From positions 1-12,395 of the forward strand of contig JADGQE010000070.1 in NCBI GenBank assembly GCA_017882055.1: 12,395 nucleotides of DNA. The letters are read 5' to 3'. This DNA is from Thermoflexales bacterium (GTDB lineage Bacteria; Chloroflexota; Anaerolineae; Fen-1058). The position numbers were made by a program, and so were the translations under genes. Shown piece by piece: positions 1-5,605 of this stretch. The first letter of the stretch is position 1; each line of letters starts with the position of its first letter. The notes beneath the pieces were generated by a model. It searched no databases and was not told where the DNA came from. It worked only from the letters and a program-made list of their open reading frames with translations.

Positions 1-3000
1 CTGCGCGACCGCAGACTTGGCCGGCGATGCGGCGCTGCCTTCAGTTGAAACGCTGAGTCCTTCATCGCTCATACCGGCAAAAGGATCTTCTTCGCTACCC
101 AGCCACGTCTCATACGGCTCATCGATAAAGCCATCCATCGCCACCGGCGCATAACTATTAGCGGCTGGCGGCTGGCGGCTGGCGGTTGGCGGCGGACTCT
201 TGACGACTGACGCCTGCACTTGCGTGCGGTGCAAGTGTTGCGGCTTACTGCTTGCCTGGCCTTTCGCTTCTTGCTGCTTTGCGTCCAGCCCGTGATTCCT
301 GATCCCTGATCTGCGCCGCTGATCTTCAACCGCCTCTGTCACTTGCGGCTTATCCGTAGCCGAATCCAATAGTATCTTGGGCGACTTGCCCTTGCCGTCG
401 ACCACGCCGCGCACCAAAACGATCTTGTCTTTTTGCCACAACGCCTGGGTCAGTTTCCATGCTTTTGGAAAAACCACACACTCAAAGATACCTTGCACGT
501 CTTCGAGTGTGACGAAGCCCATCGAGTCGCCCTTCTTGGTCACGATCGTCCGCACGCCGACCACCGCACCCACCATGGTCACTTTCTGCTGGTCGAGGTC
601 TTCGCCCAACTCGCCGCTGAGGTGCGTGATCTCGCCCTGCAGTTGGGCGATCGCTTGTGCGACCGGATGCTCGGACACATACGCGCCGATCAGTTCCTTT
701 TCCCAGGCGAGTTTCTCGCGCAGTTCCACTTCTTCCAGCTGCGGCAGCGCACCGATCGACTCCGCAACACCCGAACCGCCGGCCGCCGCGCCAAACAACG
801 TCATCTGGCCCACGTCCTGGGCGCGATGCGAAGAAGCGCTTAAGCCCAACAGGCGATCGACCAATTGCAGCAGCTGCGCGCGATTGCCGAAACCTTCCAG
901 CGCGCCGACTTTGATCAAGGCTTCCAGGGCGCGGCGATTGACCGAGCGCAGATCGACGCGACGGCAAAAATCTTCGATACGCTTGAACAGGCCGCCCGCC
1001 AGGCGAGCTTCACGGATCACGCGCACCGGACCGTCTCCCACCCCCTTGATCGACGCCATGCCAAATCGGATCGCGGGCTTGCCGGCGGGCGTCTGCTCGA
1101 CCGTGAAGTCGAGATCGCTGTGATTGACATCGGGCTGCAGCACATCGATGCCCATCCGCCGCGCTTCGACGATGAATAAGCCGATCTTCTCAACGCTGGC
1201 CTCGCACGTCATCAGCGCCGTCATGTATTCGACCGGATAATAGGCCTTGAGATAGGCGGTCTGACACGTCAGCAGAGCGTAATCGGCGGCGTGCGCTTTG
1301 TTGAAGCCATAGCGCGCGAAGAACTCAATGTCGCCGTAAACCGCTTCAGCCTCCGCTTGCGCCGCGCCGTTAGTTACGGCACCCTTGATGAACTTCGCAC
1401 GATGCGCTTCAATCTTCTCTTTGATCTTCTTGCCGACCGCTTTGCGGATCTCGTCGGCTTCGCCGGGAGCATAACCCGCTAACTGCACGGCGATCTGAAT
1501 GATCTGTTCTTGATAAACGATGATACCGTACGTCTCCGACAGAATCGCCTCGAGCCTGGGGTGCTTGTACACGATCGGCTCTTCACCGTGCATCCGCTTG
1601 ATGTAGGTCGGGATATATTCCATCGGCCCGGGGCGGAAGAGCGAAATACCGGCCACGATATGCTCAAACCTGGTGGGGCGCATGTCCATCAACATGCGGC
1701 GCATGCCGCTGCCTTCGACCTGGAACACGCCGAGCACATCGCCCCGCGACATCAACTCGAACGCTTTGCGATCGTTGGTGGGAATGTTGTTGAGATTCAG
1801 TTCGACGCCGTGACGGGCCTTGATCAGATCACACGCCTTGCGCATGATGGTCAGCGTCGACAGGCCGAGGAAGTCCACTTTGAGCAAACCAATCGATTCA
1901 ACCACGCCCATTTCGAATTGCGTGATCGATTCGAGCGGACTGTTCTCATCGGATTTCGTCGGCCGGTGCAGGGGCGAGTATTCGATCAACGGCCGATCGG
2001 AAATAACGACGCCCGCCGCGTGCGTGCCGACATTGCGCACCGTGCCTTCAACCGTGATCGCCGTGTCGAGCAAATTGCGAATGTAATCGGTGCCGTCGTA
2101 CGCCTGCTTGAGTTCGGGGATCAGCTCGATCGCTTCACTGATCTTGACCGGCTTGCCCGGCACATTCGGCACCAGCTTGGCAATGCGATCGACATCGCTC
2201 AATGGGATATCGAGCGCGCGGCCCACATCCCGAATCGCGGCGCGCGCGCCGAGCGTGCCGAAGGTAATGATCTGCGCGACCTTGTCCTTGCCGTATTTGC
2301 GCACGGTGTAATCGATCATCTCGGCGCGGCGATCATCCGGGAAATCCATGTCAATATCGGGCATACTGATGCGGCCCGGATTGAGGAAGCGCTCGAAAAT
2401 AAGGTTGTGGGGCAGCGGATCGAGATTGGTGATGCCGCTGGTGTAGGCCACGATCGAACTGGCGCCGGAGCCACGAATGTTCCACCAAATGTCACGTTCG
2501 CGCGCATAGCGCGTCAGATCGGCCACGATCAAGAAGTAGGTATCGAAGCCCATCTTGTGGATCACGCCGAGTTCGTACTCTAAGCGTTGGCGAACGACCG
2601 GATCGTTGGCGCGTTCAGCGTAGCGCTGCCGCAAACCCTGTTCGCACATCTGGCGCAGCTGCACATCGGGCGTGACGCCTTCCGGCAGTTCGAAAATCGG
2701 CAGATGATAACCCTTGGAACTGAGATCAACTTCGCACATCTCGGCAATGTCCAGGGTTGAGCGCAGTGACTCAGGCACTTCGCCGAACAGGGCCGCCATC
2801 TCTTCCGTGCTCTTGAGATAGTACGACTGATCCGTCATCTTCATCCGGTTCGGCTGGGTCACCAGCGAGCCGGTGCCGATGCACAGAATGATATCCTGCG
2901 CGCGCCAGTCTGCCTGCTTGAGGTAATGCGCGTCGTTGGTGGCCACCACACGGACATTGAAAGATTTGGCAAACTCGATCAACTGTCGATTGAGCGACGT

Positions 3001-3549
3001 CAGCTGCGGAAAGCCTTCATGCAGCTGCAGTTCCAGAAAGAATCGATCGCGGCTGAAGACGTCCAGATACCAACCGATCGCGGCCCGCGCCTGATCGAGC
3101 TGCCCGTCGAGGATCATGCGCGGAATCTCGGCCGCGCCGCAGCCCGTGGTCACAATCAGGCCTTCAGAATATTGAGCCAGCACTTCTTTGTCCACGCGCG
3201 GCCGATAGTAGAAGCCCTCGAGTTGGGCAATGCTGGCTAACTTCAACAGATTCTGATAACCCACATTGTTTTGGGTCAGCAGCAAAAGGTGATAGGGACT
3301 TTTGTCTTTCTGCGGATCGCGATCGGTGCGGGCGCGGCGGGCCAGATAACCTTCCATGCCAATGATCGGTTTGATGCCCGCTTTCTTGGCCGCATTCCAG
3401 AAATCGATCACCCCATACATCACGCCGTGATCCGTCAAGGCTACCGCCGGTTGATTCAGTTCCCTGGCGCGATTGACTATCGCCGAGACTTTGCTGAGGC
3501 CATCCAGGATCGAGTATTCGCTATGGACATGCAAATGGACAAATGACAT
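1..3549 (-). CDS. dnaE: DNA polymerase III alpha subunit DnaE (C-terminus off the left edge)
   Basis: Catalytic subunit of the replicative DNA polymerase. The frame is open from ATG at 3549 to base 1 (1183 codons, no stop), so the gene is cut by the window and is not broken. The N-terminus begins MSFVHLHVHSEYSILDG, a PHP domain (about 1-275) that keeps its usual metal ligands (HxH, TDHG, GMEG, NDAHY). The palm carries MPDIDMDF (Asp398, Asp400) and KVDFLGL (Asp559), matching the three catalytic Asp of E. coli DnaE. A helix-hairpin-helix region (GMASIKGVGDGP, about 822-850) follows. QMTLF (915-919) matches the internal beta-clamp motif. An OB fold (TKKGDSMGFVTLEDVQG, roughly 980-1062) comes next. 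From about 1063 the protein is a low-complexity Ser/Pro/Ala/Gln linker instead of an obvious tau-binding domain. No Shine-Dalgarno precedes the ATG; the leader carries CCTCC, the opposite polarity. Identification is secure; only the tail is odd. Confidence 0.97.
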   Translation of the reverse strand, partial: MSFVHLHVHSEYSILDGLSKVSAIVNRARELNQPAVALTDHGVMYGVIDFWNAAKKAGIKPIIGMEGYLARRARTDRDPQKDKSPYHLLLLTQNNVGYQNLLKLASIAQLEGFYYRPRVDKEVLAQYSEGLIVTTGCGAAEIPRMILDGQLDQARAAIGWYLDVFSRDRFFLELQLHEGFPQLTSLNRQLIEFAKSFNVRVVATNDAHYLKQADWRAQDIILCIGTGSLVTQPNRMKMTDQSYYLKSTEEMAALFGEVPESLRSTLDIAEMCEVDLSSKGYHLPIFELPEGVTPDVQLRQMCEQGLRQRYAERANDPVVRQRLEYELGVIHKMGFDTYFLIVADLTRYARERDIWWNIRGSGASSIVAYTSGITNLDPLPHNLIFERFLNPGRISMPDIDMDFPDDRRAEMIDYTVRKYGKDKVAQIITFGTLGARAAIRDVGRALDIPLSDVDRIAKLVPNVPGKPVKISEAIELIPELKQAYDGTDYIRNLLDTAITVEGTVRNVGTHAAGVVISDRPLIEYSPLHRPTKSDENSPLESITQFEMGVVESIGLLKVDFLGLSTLTIMRKACDLIKARHGVELNLNNIPTNDRKAFELMSRGDVLGVFQVEGSGMRRMLMDMRPTRFEHIVAGISLFRPGPMEYIPTYIKRMHGEEPIVYKHPRLEAILSETYGIIVYQEQIIQIAVQLAGYAPGEADEIRKAVGKKIKEKIEAHRAKFIKGAVTNGAAQAEAEAVYGDIEFFARYGFNKAHAADYALLTCQTAYLKAYYPVEYMTALMTCEASVEKIGLFIVEARRMGIDVLQPDVNHSDLDFTVEQTPAGKPAIRFGMASIKGVGDGPVRVIREARLAGGLFKRIEDFCRRVDLRSVNRRALEALIKVGALEGFGNRAQLLQLVDRLLGLSASSHRAQDVGQMTLFGAAAGGSGVAESIGALPQLEEVELREKLAWEKELIGAYVSEHPVAQAIAQLQGEITHLSGELGEDLDQQKVTMVGAVVGVRTIVTKKGDSMGFVTLEDVQGIFECVVFPKAWKLTQALWQKDKIVLVRGVVDGKGKSPKILLDSATDKPQVTEAVEDQRRRSGIRNHGLDAKQQEAKGQASSKPQHLHRTQVQASVVKSPPPTASRQPPAANSYAPVAMDGFIDEPYETWLGSEEDPFAGMSDEGLSVSTEGSAASPAKSAVAQ
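161..216. repeat. Heptamer tandem repeat inside the dnaE linker
   Basis: On the plus strand, seven-base units run in register: GCGGCTG at 161, 168 and 175, GCGGTTG at 182, GCGGCGG at 189, then decayed units ACTCTTG (196), ACGACTG (203) and ACGCCTG (210). The first four are nearly perfect. The array lies in the dnaE coding frame and encodes part of the Pro/Ala/Ser-rich linker (about residues 1112-1130). A seven-base period does not keep the reading frame per unit, so it is not ordinary codon-repeat expansion. Confidence 0.8.
217..237. repeat. Small perfect hairpin in the dnaE linker
   Basis: CACTTGC (217-223) and GCAAGTG (231-237) are perfect inverted repeats around a seven-base loop. The hairpin directly follows the decayed heptamer array and is part of the same stretch of dnaE linker. 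It looks like intergenic repeat sequence more than like conserved protein-coding sequence. Confidence 0.55.
293..313. repeat. Second heptamer array in the dnaE linker
   Basis: Three in-register units on the plus strand: TGATTCC (293), TGATCCC (300) and TGATCTG (307). A further TGATCTT occurs out of register at 319. The stretch codes for dnaE residues near 1080-1086, just after the OB fold. It has the same seven-base period as the array at 161-216 but a different unit. Confidence 0.6.
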
Positions 3550-3582
3550 ATTCAATCGATCAACGTGAGGAGGTCAAACACA

Positions 3583-3654
3583 GTGCACATCGAAGTGCCA
3601 GCGCACGATTATAGCCGACATCGAACGCCCGTCAAGACGTTTATTCTGCGCTGA
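3583..3654 (+). other. Tiny 23-codon ORF with a strong ribosome-binding site (doubtful)
   Basis: GAGGAGGT at 3567-3574 is a near-ideal Shine-Dalgarno sequence. It sits eight bases before a GTG (3583) that opens a 23-codon frame ending in TGA at 3652-3654. The frame lies antisense to the dnaE leader and promoter. The peptide (VHIEVPAHDYSRHRTPVKTF plus three residues) has no recognisable domain, signal or membrane segment. Few genes here show any strong Shine-Dalgarno, which makes this one stand out, but no promoter for it is seen. The motif may act on the minus strand instead, or be chance. Confidence 0.15.
3608..3635 (-). promoter_or_regulatory. Sigma70-type promoter of dnaE
   Basis: Read on the minus strand, TTGACG (3635-3630) and a perfect TATAAT (3613-3608) are separated by 16 bases. 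The -10 box lies about 58 bases upstream of the dnaE ATG (3549), giving a leader of roughly 50 bases. Both boxes are close to the vegetative consensus. No ribosome-binding site is visible in the leader. Confidence 0.75.
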
Positions 3655-3680
3655 GTGTACCACATTTTGAGGAGAGTCAA
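3654..3680 (-). promoter_or_regulatory. Possible second, weaker dnaE promoter
   Basis: On the minus strand TTGACT (3680-3675) and TACACT (3659-3654) are 15 bases apart, with TGG directly before the -10 box (an extended -10). The spacer is short for the vegetative factor, so this is a weak candidate upstream of the better promoter. Confidence 0.25.
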
Positions 3681-3756
3681 TTGGTCAACTGGTTGCTCGG
3701 TCAATTGGTTGACCAGTTAACCACGCGAAGCGGCCAATTGACCCACCGCTAACTGG
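3676..3756. repeat. Octamer tandem repeat array in the dnaE-mutM intergenic region
   Basis: Eight-base units run in register: GTCAATTG (3676), GTCAACTG (3684), GTTGCTCG (3692), GTCAATTG (3700), GTTGACCA (3708) and GTTAACCA (3716). After a nine-base break come GCCAATTG (3733), ACCCACCG and CTAACTGG, ending directly at the mutM -10 box. Some units are inverted relative to others: TGGTCAAC at 3682-3689 pairs with GTTGACCA at 3708-3715, so the region could fold. No open gene lies here. Confidence 0.65.
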
Positions 3757-3762
3757 TATAAT
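3754..3762 (+). promoter_or_regulatory. Extended -10 promoter of mutM
   Basis: TGG followed by a perfect TATAAT (3757-3762) forms an extended -10 element. No good -35 box lies at 16-18 bases; the nearest TTGACC (3738-3743) leaves only 13 bases. Transcription would start near 3769, so the leader before the mutM ATG at 3804 would be about 35 bases, almost all heptamer repeat. The promoter probably serves both mutM and the downstream membrane-protein gene. Confidence 0.6.
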
Positions 3763-3764
3763 AC

Positions 3765-3799
3765 AAATCTAAAATCAAAAATCTGAAATCTGAAATTCC
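3765..3799. repeat. Heptamer array forming the mutM leader
   Basis: Five tandem seven-base units: AAATCTA (3765), AAATCAA (3772), AAATCTG (3779), AAATCTG (3786) and AAATTCC (3793). They start two bases after the TATAAT box and end four bases before the mutM start codon. The predicted 5' untranslated region is therefore the repeat itself, with no Shine-Dalgarno sequence. Heptanucleotide tandem repeats of this style are known from filamentous cyanobacteria (STRR sequences). Confidence 0.75.
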
Positions 3800-3803
3800 C
3801 TAA

Positions 3804-4742
3804 ATGCCAGAACTGCCTGAAGTCGAAACTATGGTCCGAAGATTGCGCGGACCGATCGTCGGTCGGACGATCGTCGGTGTAAGCCTCGATTGGAATCGCA
3901 TGGTGGGGCGGCCAACGCCGGCCGAATTTCGCCGGCAACTGCCCGGCCGGACGGTGCTGTCGATTGATCGCCGGGCCAAATATCTAGTTTTCGCCTTAAG
4001 TGAGCGTCCCGAGCAGAGCGCAACCAGGTCGACGCCTGGCGGCCCAGGCCATGTCCCGTGCGATGCACGGGTGGCCCGCCAGGCGCCGCCGCACCGCGGC
4101 GGGTATGGGCAGGCGGCGCGTGCGGCCACACCTACTCACTTCCTATTGATTCATCTCAAAATGAGTGGCAGACTAAACGTGGTGGCCGGGGACGAGCCGC
4201 TCAACAAGCACGATCACGTGATCTTCGATCTGGACGACGGCCGGCAGCTGCGCTTCAACGATGTTCGCAAATTTGGACGAGTCTACTTGCTGAACGATCC
4301 GGAAGAAGTAACCGGCAAACACGGGCCAGAGCCGCTTGACCCGGCGTTTACCTTGCTAAACTTCCGCAAGTTGGTAAAATCAAGGTCAGGCGCCATCAAG
4401 CCGCTGCTGTTGAATCAAACCTTCCTGGCGGGCGTGGGCAACATTTACGCCGATGAATCATTGTGGCGGGCAAAGATTCATCCGCTGCGCAAAGCGGCTT
4501 CGTTGAAGGCCGCCGAGATCGCTGCGTTGTACCGATCGATCCGGCAGACGCTGCGCCAGGCCATTCGCGACCAGGGCACCGATGCCGGCGACGGCGTGGT
4601 TGCCGGCGGAGATTATCGACCGCGCGTGTATGGCCGTGAAGGCCGGCCCTGCCAGCGCTGTCATCAGCCGATCCGCAAGATAACGGTCGGGCAACGCGGC
4701 ACGCATTACTGTGCCAGGTGCCAACCGAAACGAGGGCAATAA
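3804..4742 (+). CDS. mutM: Formamidopyrimidine-DNA glycosylase (Fpg/MutM) with an in-frame insert
   Basis: Base-excision repair enzyme that removes 8-oxoguanine and formamidopyrimidines and cleaves the strand by beta,delta-elimination. The start MPELPEVET supplies the catalytic N-terminal Pro (after Met removal) and Glu3. Other family marks are RRAKYL (Lys59), HLKMSG with the intercalating Met120, DVRKFG (Arg155, Phe157), the helix-two-turn-helix GVGNIYADE (Asn213), VYGREG (Arg278) and a C-terminal zinc finger with Cys283, Cys286, Cys303 and Cys306. All catalytic and DNA-binding landmarks are intact, so the enzyme is probably active. At 312 residues it is about 40 longer than usual (E. coli 269). 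The excess sits at about residues 67-110, between strand KYLVFAL and THFLLIHLKM, where relatives have about five residues. It lies divergent to dnaE, and the next gene starts directly after its stop. No Shine-Dalgarno is seen before the ATG. Confidence 0.97.
   Translation: MPELPEVETMVRRLRGPIVGRTIVGVSLDWNRMVGRPTPAEFRRQLPGRTVLSIDRRAKYLVFALSERPEQSATRSTPGGPGHVPCDARVARQAPPHRGGYGQAARAATPTHFLLIHLKMSGRLNVVAGDEPLNKHDHVIFDLDDGRQLRFNDVRKFGRVYLLNDPEEVTGKHGPEPLDPAFTLLNFRKLVKSRSGAIKPLLLNQTFLAGVGNIYADESLWRAKIHPLRKAASLKAAEIAALYRSIRQTLRQAIRDQGTDAGDGVVAGGDYRPRVYGREGRPCQRCHQPIRKITVGQRGTHYCARCQPKRGQ
3998..4141. repeat. Palindromic, MITE-like insert inside mutM
   Basis: This stretch encodes the extra residues of MutM and is rich in inverted repeats. 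The main hairpin has outer arms CGCCTGGCGG (4033-4042) and CCGCCAGGCG (4076-4085), a middle stem GCCA/TGGC (4048-4051, 4072-4075) and an inner stem CCCGTGC/GCACGGG (4055-4061, 4065-4071) with a three-base loop. Next to it, CCGCCGC (4086-4092) and GCGGCGG (4096-4102) form a second perfect stem. The segment is bounded by AAGTGAG (3998-4004) and CTCACTT (4135-4141), a seven-base inverted repeat, giving 144 bases, a multiple of three. The hairpins are certain. The exact ends are a guess, because the short terminal repeats may be chance and THF at the right end could be native. Confidence 0.6.
4732..4736 (+). promoter_or_regulatory. Ribosome-binding site of the membrane-protein gene, inside the mutM end
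   Basis: GAGGG ends six bases before the ATG at 4743 and lies within the last codons of mutM. The mutM stop TAA (4740-4742) abuts that ATG with no gap. This fixes the start choice and implies translation coupled to mutM. Confidence 0.6.
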
Positions 4743-5555
4743 ATGCCAATCAGAAAGTTCTATCCCATGCTGGGCAGTCTCGCTTTGATTCACTCCGTGC
4801 CGCAGGCCAGTGGTTTGCCGGAGGATAAATTCTTCCTCCTGGCAAGCATCATCGGCGCGGCCCTGATCCTCATGTTGATCGGGGTGGTGATTACGCTCCG
4901 CGGACGCTCAAAATCGAAGCCGCACGAAGTCGCCGAAAATAAGCCTGCACCCACGTGGTTCAAGAATCTGGCCGGCACCGCCGGCAAAACTCTGGCCCAT
5001 CCCGATACGCCTGCGGTGGCTGCCTCGCAGGATGCCATCATCGTGATCCGCGATCCGATTTCAAACAACTGGTCGGTTGAAGTCAACGGCATGCGCTACG
5101 CCAGCTTGAAAGACATTCACGACGACCGGGCCGCGCATAAAGTATTGGATGCGTTGAACGGCATGCAGCGGTTTGCCGGATCGATCCCGATTATGAATGC
5201 CGCACCCAACAACGCTTCTGCCGGGATCAGCCTCCCTCCGATGGAGATTCCCAGCCCACCGCCGGTTCCGCCTGCGGCCGTCATTTTGCCGATTCAGACC
5301 AGACGCTCACCTGCGCCGCCCAGGCACCCGGCGGCGCCCGGTAGCCTCCTTGAGCAAGTTGAAAAAATCCTACAGCGCAACTTGATGAAGTATCCCCAGC
5401 TGGAAAGCAGCGGCATTCACATCGGCGCAACGCCGCAAGGCGGCCTTCAAATCGAGGTGGGCGATAGCTACTATCACGCGCCCGACGAGGTACCGGACTT
5501 CACGATCCGTGAGTTGATCAAAACCTCGATCATGGAATGGGAACGCACGGCCTGA
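4743..5555 (+). CDS. Unrecognised single-pass membrane protein coupled to mutM
   Basis: I do not recognise this 270-residue protein. Residues 31-51 (FLLASIIGAALILMLIGVVI) form one clear membrane segment followed by the basic stretch RGRSKSK, so the large C-terminal part is probably cytoplasmic. A linker (about 55-95) leads to a compact segment (98-145: AIIVIRDPISNNWSVEVNG, then KDIHD and HKVLDALNGM) that looks like strands followed by a helix. A Pro-rich spacer (164-199) follows. A charged C-terminal domain (200-270) starts with helix SLLEQVEKILQRNLMKYPQL, continues with strands GIHIGATPQGGLQIEVGDSYY, and ends with a helix. The start has a Shine-Dalgarno (GAGGG) and abuts the mutM stop, so the gene is likely real and in the mutM operon. 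It has no catalytic motif, so repair involvement would be guilt by association only. Confidence 0.8.
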   Translation: MPIRKFYPMLGSLALIHSVPQASGLPEDKFFLLASIIGAALILMLIGVVITLRGRSKSKPHEVAENKPAPTWFKNLAGTAGKTLAHPDTPAVAASQDAIIVIRDPISNNWSVEVNGMRYASLKDIHDDRAAHKVLDALNGMQRFAGSIPIMNAAPNNASAGISLPPMEIPSPPPVPPAAVILPIQTRRSPAPPRHPAAPGSLLEQVEKILQRNLMKYPQLESSGIHIGATPQGGLQIEVGDSYYHAPDEVPDFTIRELIKTSIMEWERTA

Positions 5556-5557
5556 TC

Positions 5558-5587
5558 AAAAACGGGCGGGTTTGAAACCCGCCCGTT
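5558..5587 (-). terminator. Intrinsic terminator between convergent genes
   Basis: AACGGGCGGGTTT (5561-5573) and AAACCCGCCCGTT (5575-5587) are perfect 13-base inverted repeats. On the minus strand the G+C-rich stem ends in five T residues (5562-5558), a standard rho-independent terminator for the kinase-add unit, 19 bases past the add stop. On the plus strand the stem is followed by GACTCC with no U-tract, so it is a weaker terminator for the mutM operon, whose last stop is at 5553-5555. Confidence 0.85.
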
Positions 5588-5605
5588 GACTCCGCCAGGC
5601 TAAGC

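Noticed and set aside
161..313. CRISPR array
   Set aside because: The repeats are seven bases long with no spacers and lie in coding sequence; no cas genes are present.
377..2583. Long plus-strand reading frames at 377-1123 and 1510-2583
   Set aside because: They are antisense shadows of dnaE, whose minus-strand frame is continuously open with all family motifs; their translations look like no protein.
1..3549. dnaE as a pseudogene or frameshifted gene
   Set aside because: The minus-strand frame from 3549 was followed codon by codon through most of its length to base 1 without finding a stop, and domains appear in the expected order. It only lacks a stop because the window ends.
3738..3743. 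TTGACC as the -35 box of the mutM promoter
   Set aside because: It leaves only 13 bases to the TATAAT, too short for a sigma70 promoter. The extended -10 element explains the promoter better.
3998..4141. Insert in mutM as an intrinsic terminator or an intein
   Set aside because: The hairpins are not followed by a U-tract and lie in an open frame. The insert is far too short for an intein and lacks splice-site residues.
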